NCBI RefSeq assembly: GCF_005780165.1
Contig: NZ_VAUV01000005.1
Location: 1-64,000 of the forward strand
DNA length: 64,000 nt
Direction: 5' to 3'
From: Phragmitibacter flavus
GTDB taxonomy: Bacteria; Verrucomicrobiota; Verrucomicrobiia; Verrucomicrobiales; Verrucomicrobiaceae
Shown here: one piece after another, positions 51,539 to 61,109 of the stretch
Position numbering within the stretch: position 1 is the first letter of the stretch
Layout: every line of letters begins with the position of its first letter
Notes under the pieces: generated by a model
What the model was told of the DNA's origin: nothing
Database searches by the model: none
Seen by the model: the letters and a program-made list of their open reading frames with translations, nothing else
Program-made: the position numbers and the translations under genes

Positions 51539-53758
51539 ATGATGAAAAACGCTGCAACTAGATGGATGAAACGATGCATGTTCCAAGTTCTGCTGGCGGC
51601 GTCTTTGCTGGGTGCGGTTGCCAATGCTTATGGGGCGCCGGGGGTTGGGTTGGTGCCGAATGGGGATTTTGAGAAGGGCAATGAGGCGGGCGACTGGCCG
51701 GTTGGGTGGGCGAAACCGAAGGAGGGTGGTTCGTGGCAGACGGAAGGGGAAAACCGTTTCATCCGGTTGAGCAGCACTTCGCCGGGAGCGATGATCATGA
51801 TTTATCAGGAGATTCCGATTCCGGCGGAGGTGAAAGCGATTGAGGTGAAGTGGCGGCATCGGATCACGGGATTAAAGAAGGGGACGAGTGACTGGTTTGA
51901 CGCGCGCATCATGATGGAGTTTTTGGATGGGCAGCGGGCCAAGGTGTCGCCGGGGCCGAAGGTGCCGTCTTTCCGCAAGGATGTGCCGGAGTGGACGGAG
52001 GCGAGTGTGCAGTTTTTGGTGTCGGAGGGGGCGACGATGTTGAAGTTTATGCCGGCGCTTTTTCAGGTGGAGTCTGGGGTTTGGGATATTGATGACATGA
52101 GCATCAGTGCGGTGGACCCCGAGCCGTTGCGGGTGGAGGCGGCGGAGCGTGCGGCCAAGGCGGCGGCGGCGATGGAGAAGAGGCTTGCGGGCAAACGGGC
52201 GAAGGCGTCGGCGGCGTTGCAGCAGCATGGAGATTTGATTGTGGACGGCGGGTATACGAAGCCGCCCGGGAAGAAGGCGAAAAATCTTGTAGATGAAGAG
52301 GGGAACCGTTATTTGCGTTTGGAGAGCAAGGAGCCGGGCAAGATGGTGCTGGATTACCGAGAGATTGATTTGCCTGAGGGGGTGGAGGCGTTGTCGCTGG
52401 GGTGGAAACAGCGGATCAGTGATTTAAAGAAGGGGGAGAAGTCGTGGTATGATGCGCGGATTCTTTTGGAGTTTAAGGGGGCGGATGGCAAGGTGATGAA
52501 GGGGAAGCCAGCGGCACCATATTCGCAGCGCAATACGGAGGGTTGGGTGGAGAGGTCGACGGAGTTTTTGGTGCCGAAAGAGGCGGCATCGGTGGTGATC
52601 ATGCCGGCGTTGTTTCATGTGAAGGCGGGTAGGTTTGAGCTGGATGATTTTTCGTTAAAGCCGGTGGATCCGGCGGTGTTGGTGGCGAAGCAGAAGGAGC
52701 GGGAGGAGAGGGTGGCGAAGTCGAAGGTGCCGGTGGAGGCGGATGATCAGACGAAGTGGCCGCCGATGTTGAAGGTGAAGGGGAACCGGCTGGTGACGGT
52801 GGATGGCGGGAAAGAGGTGTGGTTGCAGGGGATGAATGTGGCGAGTCTGGAATGGAGTGTGCGTGGGGAGCAGGTTCACAAGTCGATTGTGGTGGGGCTT
52901 GAGCAGTGGAAGGGCAATGTGATCCGTCTGCCGATCAAGGAGGATTATTGGTTTGGCAAGGACATGGGGGATGAGGGGGAGGCGTATCGCGAGGTGGTGG
53001 ATCAGGCGGTGACGCTGGCGGCGAACCGGGGATGTTATCTGGTGCTGGATTTGCATCGTTATCGCGCGCCGAAGAAGGAACATCTGGCGTTTTGGGCAGA
53101 TGCGGCGGCGCGGTATAAGGATCATCCGGCGGTGATTTTTGATTTGTTGAATGAGCCGCACGGGATCTCGTGGGAGGTGTGGCGTAATGGGGGTTTTGTG
53201 GAGGAAAGAAAGAAGGAGGGGGATGAGGATGCGTTTTTGTCGGCGGAGGAGAAGTTGCACAACAAGCGTGGGTTTGAGTCGCCGGGAATGCAGGCGATGC
53301 TGGATGCGGTGCGTGCGACGGGTGCGAAGAATTTGGTGGTGGTGGGGGGGCTGGATTATGCGTATCAGCTGGATGGGATTGTGGACGGGTTTGGTTTAAA
53401 GGACGAAGAGGGCAACGGGATCATTTATGCGTGCCATATTTACCCGTGGAAGAAGGGGTGGCAGAAGTATCTGCTGGACGCGGCGGCGTTGCATCCGATC
53501 CTGTTGGGGGAGGTGGGGGCGGATGCAAAGAAGATGGATTTCATGCCGCATGAGATGCAGGAGGATGCGGAGACATGGGTGCCGGACATTTTGGGGTTGA
53601 TTCAGGAGCATCGTTTGAACTGGACGGCTTGGTGTTTTCATCCGAGTGCGAGTCCGCGGATGTTGCTGAATTGGGATTATGAACCGACGCCAGTGTGGGG
53701 CGCGCCTGCGAAGGAGGCGATGTCGGGGAAGGCGTTTCCGATGGGGAAACTGCGCTGA
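51539..53758 (+). CDS. Exported GH5-type glycoside hydrolase with duplicated N-terminal domain
   Basis: A signal peptide (MMKNAATRWMKRCMFQVLLAASL..., cut near AYG-AP) is followed by two similar ~150-residue beta-sandwich units (about 40-195 and 230-385) separated by an Ala/Lys-rich helix. Both have YDAR/FDAR, a W and PALF. The C-terminal ~330 residues are a GH5-like barrel with acid/base Glu in LLNEPHG, nucleophile Glu in ILLGEVGAD and YACHIYPW. It probably hydrolyses a beta-glycan outside the cell. It lies downstream of the Verru_Chthon cassette behind a copy of the same 24-bp element. The leader is T-rich with no Shine-Dalgarno. Confidence 0.83.
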   Translation: MMKNAATRWMKRCMFQVLLAASLLGAVANAYGAPGVGLVPNGDFEKGNEAGDWPVGWAKPKEGGSWQTEGENRFIRLSSTSPGAMIMIYQEIPIPAEVKAIEVKWRHRITGLKKGTSDWFDARIMMEFLDGQRAKVSPGPKVPSFRKDVPEWTEASVQFLVSEGATMLKFMPALFQVESGVWDIDDMSISAVDPEPLRVEAAERAAKAAAAMEKRLAGKRAKASAALQQHGDLIVDGGYTKPPGKKAKNLVDEEGNRYLRLESKEPGKMVLDYREIDLPEGVEALSLGWKQRISDLKKGEKSWYDARILLEFKGADGKVMKGKPAAPYSQRNTEGWVERSTEFLVPKEAASVVIMPALFHVKAGRFELDDFSLKPVDPAVLVAKQKEREERVAKSKVPVEADDQTKWPPMLKVKGNRLVTVDGGKEVWLQGMNVASLEWSVRGEQVHKSIVVGLEQWKGNVIRLPIKEDYWFGKDMGDEGEAYREVVDQAVTLAANRGCYLVLDLHRYRAPKKEHLAFWADAAARYKDHPAVIFDLLNEPHGISWEVWRNGGFVEERKKEGDEDAFLSAEEKLHNKRGFESPGMQAMLDAVRATGAKNLVVVGGLDYAYQLDGIVDGFGLKDEEGNGIIYACHIYPWKKGWQKYLLDAAALHPILLGEVGADAKKMDFMPHEMQEDAETWVPDILGLIQEHRLNWTAWCFHPSASPRMLLNWDYEPTPVWGAPAKEAMSGKAFPMGKLR

Positions 53759-53806
53759 TGAGGTGAGGGGGCTTCCTGCGTCCCTGTGGGGCGCGGGAGA
53801 TAAATG

Positions 53807-54496
53807 TCAGGCGTCGTCGTTGAGGAGACGGCGAATGTTTTTTTCGTGGCCGAAGAGGACGAGGATGTCGCCTTCCTCGAAGAGACGGGCTGGGTCGGGG
53901 ATGCCGAGGACTTGATCAATCTGAGGGACGGAGGATTTGGAGGAGAGGGCGGTTTTGCGTTTGAGAATGGTGATGAGGTTGAGTTCGTAGCGACCACGGA
54001 GGTCGGCTTCGATAAGGGTCTTGCCGATGAGGGCGGCGGGGGCGACGACCTCGGCGATTTCGTGGCTTTTGCCGATATAAAAGCTGTCAAGAAGGTCGGG
54101 AGTGCGCAGGGAACGCGCAAGCCAGGCAGCGGCCATGGATTCGGGGATGAGCAGTTCGTCGATTTTGAGAAGTTTTAGCAAACGGGCGTGCAGCGCGTTG
54201 ACGACGCGGCAGATGATGCGTTTGGCGCCAGTTTGCTGGACGTTGGCGGCGACGGAAAGGGAGGACTCGAAGCTCTCGCCGATGGCAACGATGATGGCAT
54301 CGCATTCGGCCACCGGGATTTCTTCGAAGACGTTGATGTCGGAGCAGTCGGCGGTGATCAGGAACTCGAGTTCGTCCTTCATCGCCTCGGTGTGGGCGGG
54401 GTCGTTGTCGACGCCGATGACTTCATGTCCGTCGCGGGCGAGCTGACGGGCGAGATGGGTGCCAAAGTTGCCGAGGCCGATGATGCAGAAGCGCAT
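53807..54496 (-). CDS. Potassium uptake regulatory subunit (TrkA/KtrA)
   Basis: The 229-residue protein has an RCK N domain with GLGNFGTHLA (7-16) and the acidic GVDND, then a TrkA-C domain (residues about 140-225). It is the cytoplasmic gate subunit of a Ktr/Trk potassium uptake system, binding ATP/ADP or NAD(H). Its partner, the TrkH/KtrB channel, is encoded 48 bp upstream on the same strand. The leader between them is polypyrimidine-rich, with no Shine-Dalgarno. Confidence 0.92.
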   Translation of the reverse strand: MRFCIIGLGNFGTHLARQLARDGHEVIGVDNDPAHTEAMKDELEFLITADCSDINVFEEIPVAECDAIIVAIGESFESSLSVAANVQQTGAKRIICRVVNALHARLLKLLKIDELLIPESMAAAWLARSLRTPDLLDSFYIGKSHEIAEVVAPAALIGKTLIEADLRGRYELNLITILKRKTALSSKSSVPQIDQVLGIPDPARLFEEGDILVLFGHEKNIRRLLNDDA

Positions 54497-54544
54497 GGTG
54501 AGAAAAAGGGAAAAGGGTGAAGTGAAAAGGAAAAAGTGAAATGC

Positions 54545-56422
54545 TTAGACCAGCAGGATGTCTTCCTGCGGGTGGGCGAGTTTGCGTTTTTTGCCGAGGG
54601 GCATGACGGTGATGATCAGGGTGAGGAGTCCAATGCGGCCAACGAACATGTTGATGAGAATGAGAACCTTGGCGGCGGAGGTGAGTTCGGGGGTGAGGTT
54701 GAGGCTGAGTCCGACGGTGCCGAAGGCGCTGACGAGCTCGAAGAAGAGTTTGGAGTCGGGGATATTTTCGGGTTGGATTTGGCGCAGGATGGCGAAGTTG
54801 ACGAAAAGCCAGCCGATGCCGAGGACGATGACGCCGAGGGCGCGGGGGCCCACTTCGGCGGGGAGACGGCGATGGAAGAGGACGATCTGGCCGGTGCCGC
54901 GAAGCATGTTCCAAAGATAGATGGCGGCCATGGCGACGACGGTAGTGCGTAGTCCGCCCGCGGTGCCGCCGGGGGAGCCGCCGACAAACATGAGAAAAGC
55001 GAGGATGTGGATGCTGAGATTGCTGACCTCGCCCATGTCGACGCTGTTGAAGCCGGAGGTGCGGGCGGCACCGGATTTGAAGAGGGCGGTCATCCACGGA
55101 CCGGCGTTTTGGTTGCCGTCGAAGATGACGAATTCCGTGAAGTAGAGCAGGGGCCAGCCGCCGAAAAGGAGCAGGGCGGACATGAACCAGACGATGCGGG
55201 TATGAACGCGCAGGCGCGGGCGTCGGACTTCACGACTGAACAGGCGGGCGATGCGGCTGCGAAGATAATGAAGGGTGTCGTAGACGACGAGCGAGCCAAG
55301 ACCACCGGCGATGGCGAGCAGGGTGATGACGACCTGAAGGGTGCCGTGGTCTTTGACCCATTCGTCGGCGAGGCCGTTGGGCAGGGTGGAGAATCCGGCA
55401 TTGCAGAAGGCGGAGATGGAATGGAAGATGGACTGGTAGATGCGCTCGGCGGTGGGGCGGTCCTCCGGCAGGCAGAAGTAGATGGCGATGGCTCCGATGG
55501 CTTCAGTGACGAAGGTGAAGAGGAGGATGAATCGCAGGGTTTCGCCGACATGGGCGAGACGTTTTTCGGCGATCATTTCTCCGAGAAGAAAGCGGTCGTG
55601 AAGGCTCATGCCCTGGAACAGCACGGCGGCCATGAAGAAGGTGATGGTCATGATGCCCAGTCCGCCAAACTGGATGAGCACGAGGAGGATCATCTGACCA
55701 GTGGGGGTAAAAAATTCGGCGGTGTTGTGGACCACAAGGCCGGTGACGCAGACGGCGCTGGTGCTGGTGAAGAGAGAGTCAAGCCAGGTGAGGGTGTTGC
55801 CCTCGGTGACCGCGAGAGGCATTTTGAGCAGCAGGGTGCCGACGATCACCACGGAGCCAAAGCTGCCCATGAGCAGCCAGCCGGGTCTGAGGGTGACAGC
55901 GGTGAGGCGGGCTTGGTGGCGCAGGCCGCGCAGAAAAAGAGTGACGAAAATGATGGTCTGGACAGTGGCGTGGGCGAGCAGGGAGAGTTTGTGATCGTGA
56001 CCATCGATCCAACCCGCGACCGCCAACACCACCATGAGTGCAAGAGTGATGACGGCGACCACCAGGAGCCAGAGTTTACGTTGGGCTTTTTTGCTGCGCT
56101 TGAGGATGTCGGGCAGGGCGAGGACCTGCTCGAAGGTGAACAGCACCGCGAGTCCGAGGGTGATGAGGTGGATGGTTGGGGTTACCTGACCGACGAACCC
56201 GAGCTGGACGATAAGGGTCGCCAGGGAACCGACGCCAGTAAAAAAGGCGAGCAAGCTGGACCAGCCGTGAAAACGGGGGGCATCGGGATCGTTGGAAGAG
56301 TTGAACTTCTTCTTCAAAGCGGGAGCCTTGGTTTCTGGGTGGCGAGGAGAGAATGACAGGGGGTTTGGCCTGGCTGGTTGGGTCAGCGTGTTTGCAAATG
56401 CTCGACGCAGATTCGGGACCAA
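54545..56422 (-). CDS. TrkH/KtrB-family potassium channel subunit
   Basis: The four pore-loop selectivity segments can be read: STSAVCVTGL, ISAFCNAGFS, AARTSGFNS and VGGSPGGTAGG, each with the conserved Gly. About ten hydrophobic segments span the protein. The start is unclear: the open frame begins with TTG at 56422 and overlaps the NUDIX gene by 40 bp; a TTG at 56317 (LKKKF) would avoid this. It works with the KtrA-like subunit encoded 48 bp downstream, moving potassium with sodium or protons across the inner membrane. Confidence 0.9.
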   Translation of the reverse strand: MVPNLRRAFANTLTQPARPNPLSFSPRHPETKAPALKKKFNSSNDPDAPRFHGWSSLLAFFTGVGSLATLIVQLGFVGQVTPTIHLITLGLAVLFTFEQVLALPDILKRSKKAQRKLWLLVVAVITLALMVVLAVAGWIDGHDHKLSLLAHATVQTIIFVTLFLRGLRHQARLTAVTLRPGWLLMGSFGSVVIVGTLLLKMPLAVTEGNTLTWLDSLFTSTSAVCVTGLVVHNTAEFFTPTGQMILLVLIQFGGLGIMTITFFMAAVLFQGMSLHDRFLLGEMIAEKRLAHVGETLRFILLFTFVTEAIGAIAIYFCLPEDRPTAERIYQSIFHSISAFCNAGFSTLPNGLADEWVKDHGTLQVVITLLAIAGGLGSLVVYDTLHYLRSRIARLFSREVRRPRLRVHTRIVWFMSALLLFGGWPLLYFTEFVIFDGNQNAGPWMTALFKSGAARTSGFNSVDMGEVSNLSIHILAFLMFVGGSPGGTAGGLRTTVVAMAAIYLWNMLRGTGQIVLFHRRLPAEVGPRALGVIVLGIGWLFVNFAILRQIQPENIPDSKLFFELVSAFGTVGLSLNLTPELTSAAKVLILINMFVGRIGLLTLIITVMPLGKKRKLAHPQEDILLV

Positions 56423-57003
56423 GTTTCCAACTGGTCGATGTCGGTGACGAGTTCTTCGAGAGTGCGGAAGTGAAGATCCTGGAGAGCTTCTTCGTTGGCT
56501 TTGACGTCGTCGGTGTCGAGGTCGAAGAGGTGGACGAAGCCGAGATGGACCTGGCCGACTTCATTCGAGTCGTCGTTGATGAGGCCAATCACTTGCTGGG
56601 TATGGCTGCCGTTGATGATGAGTTCCTCTTCGAGCTCGCGTTCGATGGAGTTGAAGTAGGTGGTGGTGCCGAGGGTGTCTTCGCGCTCGTCGTGGGGGTT
56701 GATATGACCGCCGATGCCGATGCTCTTTTTGGCGTGAAGGCGTTTCTCACCAGATTTGCCGCCACGGGTGTAAACGAGGTAGCGGCCCTGGTGATGGAAA
56801 ATGTTGTAGGGGATGATTTGTTTGTGGGTCGGATCGAGTTCGGCGGCCGGGCGAGGAAGGAAGAAGTTGGCACCGGGGGCCAGCATGGCGTCGAGGTAGC
56901 GGGAGACGTCGGGTTGAAATCCTTCGAACGACCCGAGTTCGTTGAACAGGGAGCGGGGGATGACGAGAACGTGTTCGACTTCGACTTCGGTGATGGTGGT
57001 CAT
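56383..57003 (-). CDS. NUDIX-superfamily protein
   Basis: From the ATG at 57003 (MTTITEVEVEHVLVIPRS) the 206-residue protein has SIGIGGHINPHDERED and, about 20 residues on, the RELEEELII segment of a Nudix box. The box is not canonical: the first Glu is displaced by a longer loop. It may hydrolyse a nucleoside diphosphate derivative. It is upstream of the potassium channel gene on the same strand, with which it overlaps by 40 bp if the longest frame is used. Confidence 0.68.
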   Translation of the reverse strand: MTTITEVEVEHVLVIPRSLFNELGSFEGFQPDVSRYLDAMLAPGANFFLPRPAAELDPTHKQIIPYNIFHHQGRYLVYTRGGKSGEKRLHAKKSIGIGGHINPHDEREDTLGTTTYFNSIERELEEELIINGSHTQQVIGLINDDSNEVGQVHLGFVHLFDLDTDDVKANEEALQDLHFRTLEELVTDIDQLETWSRICVEHLQTR

Positions 57004-57071
57004 GCTCGGGGTTGGTAACCTTGAGGGGGGGTGGGTGCAAATTGTTTGTCCCAAAGGGCGGGCGTGAAGCT

Positions 57072-57614
57072 ATGTTGAAGGCAATGGCAGATCCTGACAT
57101 TCACCGGGCGCTGGTGCCGCTTTTGATGCGGCATGAACGGCAGGTTTTTGCCTATATTTACACGCTGGTGCCGAACCGGCATGATGCGGAAGACATCCTG
57201 CAGGAGACGTCGCTGACGATTTATGACAAGTTTGCAGAGTTCGAACAGGGCACGGATTTCCTGTCGTGGGCGATGCGCATTGCGTGGTGGAAGGTGAGGG
57301 CGGCGCGGCAGAAGTATGCGCGATCGAAGGTGGTTTTTAATGACGAAGTGCTCGAGGCCATCGCGGCGACGGCGGTGGAAATGAGGCAGGAGATGAGTCC
57401 GATGCAAGAGGCGCTTACGGGATGTCTCAGCAAACTCAACGAGCGCGATCGACGGTTTATTTTAACACGTTATGAACGTGAAAGCGGAGTTGAGAGGGCG
57501 GCGGAGATGAGTGGTCGTTCGATGCAGGCGGCGTATAAGGCGTTGATGCGTTTGAAACAGGTGCTGCATGATTGTGTTTTGAATGCGTTATCTAAGGAGG
57601 AGTCACTGTCATGA
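57072..57614 (+). CDS. ECF-type sigma factor, copy 2
   Basis: Starting at the ATG at 57072 (MLKAMADPDIHRALVPLLMR) the 180-residue protein has region 2 (HDAEDILQETSLTIYDKFAEF) and region 4 (SGVERAAEMSGRSMQAAYKA). It is of the same Rhodopirellula/Verrucomicrobium type as the sigma factor at 39194. The stop codon overlaps the FecR-LamG start by ATGA, so expression is coupled. Confidence 0.87.
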   Translation: MLKAMADPDIHRALVPLLMRHERQVFAYIYTLVPNRHDAEDILQETSLTIYDKFAEFEQGTDFLSWAMRIAWWKVRAARQKYARSKVVFNDEVLEAIAATAVEMRQEMSPMQEALTGCLSKLNERDRRFILTRYERESGVERAAEMSGRSMQAAYKALMRLKQVLHDCVLNALSKEESLS

Positions 57615-59197
57615 AGCTGAGTGACGACGAGATTTTACGTTTAAATCGTTGGTTGCACGATCTGGAGGAAGGTCAGCTCAGCGATGAGGATGCCAAAATG
57701 CTCGCTGATGCGTTGAAAATGAGTGAGCAGGCTCGACGATATTACGTTCAACGCGGGGTGTTGATGGCGGGGTTGTGCGAGCTGACCGATGAGGCTCAAA
57801 GTGCCAATGGATTGATGTCCATTCGCAAAGTGGATAAATTAAGTAAATGGTTCTATTTAAGTGCTTTGACATGTGTTTTAATGATGGGATTGTTTTTTTG
57901 GTTGCGACGTGAAAATGAGGCGGTTGAAATGGTGGAAGCGAGGGATCGAGGCTGTGCGATTCTGGTGGAGGCCGTCAATGCGCAGTGGGGTGACGAGGGC
58001 GCTTCGCATCGGGTGGGGATGCCGGTGGCGGCGGGTCGATTGAATTTGAGATCCGGATTGGCGCGACTGGAGTTTTACAGTGGCGCGTCGATGACTTTGG
58101 AAGGGCCTTGTGAGCTGGAGGTGGTATCGGTGGACGAGGCGAAGTGTCTGGCAGGGCGTTTGAGGGTCAATGTTTCGCCGCACGCGCGGGGCTTTAGGTT
58201 GGTCACGCCGGATGCGAAGGTGGTCGATCTGGGGACCGAATTTGGATTGTGGGTGGACGAGACGGGGAAATCGGAGGTGCATGTTTTTGATGGAGAAGTG
58301 GAGGTGTATCCGGAGGCGCAAACGCAAAAGGTGAGTCTCACCACAGGGCAGCTGTGGGATGGTCGGGCAGGGGATTCCGCAACGGACCGAGGGGCGGAGG
58401 CGCACGCGTTTGTGGAGTTGGATGATCTGCGTTCGCTTTCACATGAGTCGGCTCAATTGCGTCGCCAAGCCTGGCGGGCGGGAATGGAGGAAGTGTTGAA
58501 TGATCCGCGATTGCTGGTGGGTTATGCGTTCGAGCCAGAAACGGATTGGGGGCGGACTTTGCCCAATTCTGCAAAAGGTGCGGCGGAGGGGACTCATGGA
58601 TCGATCGTTGGAGCGCGCTGGGTGCAGGGGCGTTGGGCGGGGAAGAAGGCGTTGCAGTTCAAATCGCCGGGTGACCGGGTGAGGGTGCAGGTGGACGGGG
58701 AATTGCAGGCGATTACGCTGTGCGCATGGGTGTCGGTGGATGGGCTGGACCGCCGTTGGAACAGTTTGTTTTTGACGGATGGATTTCAGCCGGGCAATCC
58801 CCACTGGCAGATCGAGAATGACGGGCGGGTGGTTTTGGGGGTGAGGAAGGACAAGAAGGAGTGGTCGCAGTTTGTCTTTAGAACGGAGCCGGCTTTTGGG
58901 GCGGAGAACATGGGTCTTTGGTATCACCTGGCGGTGACCTTTGATTTGAAGTCAGGCATTGGGCGAAACTACGTCAATGGCAAGCTGGTGGCCGAATATC
59001 TGGAGAAGGGGATACCATCCGGGACTCGGATGCGGATCGGCATGGCGGAATTGGGCAATTGGGGCCTGCCCGTGAGCGGGGCGAAATCGACTGAGATCCG
59101 TAATTTCAATGGCCGGATGGATGAGTTCTTGTTGTATCGCGAGGCCTTGTCGGTGGATGAGGTGCGGAAGATATATGAGATGGGAAAACCCGAATAG
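57611..59197 (+). CDS. FecR/LamG-domain membrane protein, sigma-factor partner 2
   Basis: A cytoplasmic helical part (1-75), one membrane helix near 78-95 (WFYLSALTCVLMMGLFFWL), a FecR domain (VVDLGTEFGLWVDE...SEVHVFDGEVEV, around 197-222) and a C-terminal LamG jelly roll (CAWVSVDGLDRRWNSLFLTDG). The order and many short stretches match the paralogue at 37563, but the loops differ. It is translationally coupled to its sigma factor. Control of the sigma factor in response to an extracellular glycan or surface is inferred. Confidence 0.85.
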   Translation: MKLSDDEILRLNRWLHDLEEGQLSDEDAKMLADALKMSEQARRYYVQRGVLMAGLCELTDEAQSANGLMSIRKVDKLSKWFYLSALTCVLMMGLFFWLRRENEAVEMVEARDRGCAILVEAVNAQWGDEGASHRVGMPVAAGRLNLRSGLARLEFYSGASMTLEGPCELEVVSVDEAKCLAGRLRVNVSPHARGFRLVTPDAKVVDLGTEFGLWVDETGKSEVHVFDGEVEVYPEAQTQKVSLTTGQLWDGRAGDSATDRGAEAHAFVELDDLRSLSHESAQLRRQAWRAGMEEVLNDPRLLVGYAFEPETDWGRTLPNSAKGAAEGTHGSIVGARWVQGRWAGKKALQFKSPGDRVRVQVDGELQAITLCAWVSVDGLDRRWNSLFLTDGFQPGNPHWQIENDGRVVLGVRKDKKEWSQFVFRTEPAFGAENMGLWYHLAVTFDLKSGIGRNYVNGKLVAEYLEKGIPSGTRMRIGMAELGNWGLPVSGAKSTEIRNFNGRMDEFLLYREALSVDEVRKIYEMGKPE

Positions 59198-59210
59198 GAT
59201 CGGGAAATGA

Positions 59211-59247
59211 AAAAACGCCGTCGAATGCTCGACGGCGTTCTGCTTTA
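59211..59247. terminator. Bidirectional terminator
   Basis: AACGCCGTCGA (59214-59224) and TCGACGGCGTT (59229-59239) pair perfectly around ATGC. The T run is best on the minus strand for the sialate O-acetylesterase gene, but the hairpin also ends the FecR-LamG transcript. Confidence 0.8.
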
Positions 59248-59273
59248 AGTGTGCTTAATCGGATGCCCTTCTA

Positions 59274-60893
59274 TCACGGGGCTGCTTTGGCTGCTGAAGC
59301 AGGAGCAGGAGCAGGAGCAGGGGTGGCGGCAACAGGTTTGGGCGCGGTGATCATGGGGAAATCATCGCTACGGAAGGGGGTCAAGGGGAGACCGTCGACG
59401 CTGAACACGTTGCAGATGGGGTTGTCGGCCCAAGCGTAGCGAACGGCGACAGGCTTGAGGATGGAGGGATGGGTGACTTCGATCTGCGTGCCATTGGGAA
59501 GCAGTTTGGCCTGGGCCCATTGCCATTTTTGATCTTCACCGCAAATGGCAAATCCTTTGACTTCACTGACGTCGACGGTGCGCAGTTTGCTGCCGAAAGT
59601 GTCGATGCTGACGATGGCTTTGTTGCCGTTGACTTCGACGCTTTTGAACTCGGGGCTGCGATAAGGAATCTTGGCTCCGTAGTCCTTGGCAAGGGCGAGA
59701 CGGACGAGACGGTCGGCGACATCGCGTTTGTTTTTGGGGTGAATGTCGTTGGCTTCACCGAGGTCGATGATGACGGCCTGTCCGGTGTTGGGAAGCTTTT
59801 GGGTCAGGGTTTGCGCTTCGCGAAGTTCGGCCCAATCGCTGTCGCCAGGCTCTGCTTTTTCGGCCTTGAAGTCGGCGAGTTGCACCCAGTAAAAGGGGAA
59901 ATTGCCCTGCTTGGCTTCTTTGCGCCAGAACTCGATCATGAAGGGAAAGAGGTCGCGGTATTCCTTGGCGCGACCGGAGTTGGATTCGCCTTGATACCAG
60001 ATGACGCCTTTGATGCCGTATTGGATGTGGGAGTGGAGCATGCCGGCGTAGATGTTGCCAGGACGGCCTTGGCCGGTGAGCTGATTTTGGGGAGGGCGCG
60101 GAGCTTGGGGAACGGGTTTGCCAGCTTTTTTGGCTTCTTCTGCGGCGGTTTTCCATTTGGCATGTTGCACGGCATGGGCGGCTTTGACTTTTTCAAAGTC
60201 ATAAGTGGCCTCGGTCTGTTTCCAGCGGGCCATGGTGTCTTTGAAGCGTGGATCGGCGTCGAGGATATCGCGGCGCACCCAGGCTTCAGCGGCAGAACCA
60301 CCCCAGGCGTTGTTGATCAGGCCGATGGGGACGTCGAGGTATTGGTGAAGGGTGCGACCGAAGAAGAAACCGACGGCGGAGAAGGAGCCGACATTGGCAG
60401 GGGAGCAGGGTTCCCACTGGCCTTTGAAGTCTTCCTGGATTTCCTGGGTGCCAACGAGGGGCACCTTGATGAGGCGGATGTTGGGATGTTTGGCGGTGGC
60501 GATTTCGAGGTCGGAATCCCATGAGGCGCTGACGGTCCAGCCCATGTTGGATTGGCCGGAGCACATCCAAACTTCGCCGATGAGGATGTTTTTGAGTTCA
60601 CGCTTGGAGCTGCCTTCGACGGTCATGGTCTGGGGCGTGGCGTTCGCATTCATGGGGTCGAGGCTGACCTGCCAGCGTCCATCCTTGTCGGCGGTGGTTT
60701 CCTTGACCTGACCGGAGAAGGACACTTTGATCTTGGTATTGGGAGCGTCCCAACCCCAAATCGGGTCGGCCTGCTTTTGTTGCAGGACCATGTTGTCGCC
60801 AATGATGGCGGGGAGTTTCAGTTCGGCGTGTGCAGTCAGGGGCAGCGCCGTGAGGGCGAGGGCCAGAGTGAGGAGTGGGTGGAAGACTTTCAT
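59274..60893 (-). CDS. Exported sialate O-acetylesterase
   Basis: A signal peptide (MKVFHPLLTLALALTALPLTAHA) and an N-terminal beta domain precede the SGNH/SASA hydrolase core: GQSNM near residue 112 holds the nucleophile Ser, WYQGESN near 302 the second block, and the Asp-x-x-His pair is in ANDIHPKNK near 383. A repetitive APAPAPA tail ends the protein. It would remove O-acetyl groups from sialic acid or other sugars outside the cell, matching the sialidase encoded at 10486. A strong hairpin follows its stop. Confidence 0.88.
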   Translation of the reverse strand: MKVFHPLLTLALALTALPLTAHAELKLPAIIGDNMVLQQKQADPIWGWDAPNTKIKVSFSGQVKETTADKDGRWQVSLDPMNANATPQTMTVEGSSKRELKNILIGEVWMCSGQSNMGWTVSASWDSDLEIATAKHPNIRLIKVPLVGTQEIQEDFKGQWEPCSPANVGSFSAVGFFFGRTLHQYLDVPIGLINNAWGGSAAEAWVRRDILDADPRFKDTMARWKQTEATYDFEKVKAAHAVQHAKWKTAAEEAKKAGKPVPQAPRPPQNQLTGQGRPGNIYAGMLHSHIQYGIKGVIWYQGESNSGRAKEYRDLFPFMIEFWRKEAKQGNFPFYWVQLADFKAEKAEPGDSDWAELREAQTLTQKLPNTGQAVIIDLGEANDIHPKNKRDVADRLVRLALAKDYGAKIPYRSPEFKSVEVNGNKAIVSIDTFGSKLRTVDVSEVKGFAICGEDQKWQWAQAKLLPNGTQIEVTHPSILKPVAVRYAWADNPICNVFSVDGLPLTPFRSDDFPMITAPKPVAATPAPAPAPASAAKAAP

Positions 60894-61034
60894 GGATGAA
60901 GAGGCGTCATTGACGCGATGAGGGAGGGTAACGTGGGGTAGTGGTGGCTCCTATCCGGTGGTTTGCAGATGGAGTGAAATTTTTGCTGGCGTTGGAAGGC
61001 TTTTGAGTTAATTTAACGGCCCTCAGTCACTAAC

Positions 61035-61109
61035 GCGCGATTAGCTCAGTGGTAGAGCACTGCCTTCACACGGCAGGAGTCGCAGGTTCGAACCCTGCAT
61101 CGCGCACCA
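61035..61109 (+). tRNA. tRNA-Val(CAC)
   Basis: GCGCGAT pairs with ATCGCGC as the acceptor stem, the anticodon stem CTGCC/GGCAG encloses TTCACAC with anticodon CAC, the T-arm has GGTTCGAACCC, and CCA is encoded at 61107-61109. The 3' half overlaps the antisense integrase frame. Confidence 0.93.

Noticed and set aside
56383-56422. The NUDIX/TrkH overlap as a sign of a frameshift or gene fusion
   Set aside because: The overlap exists only if the TrkH gene starts at the first TTG; a later TTG at 56317 removes it, and both proteins look complete.
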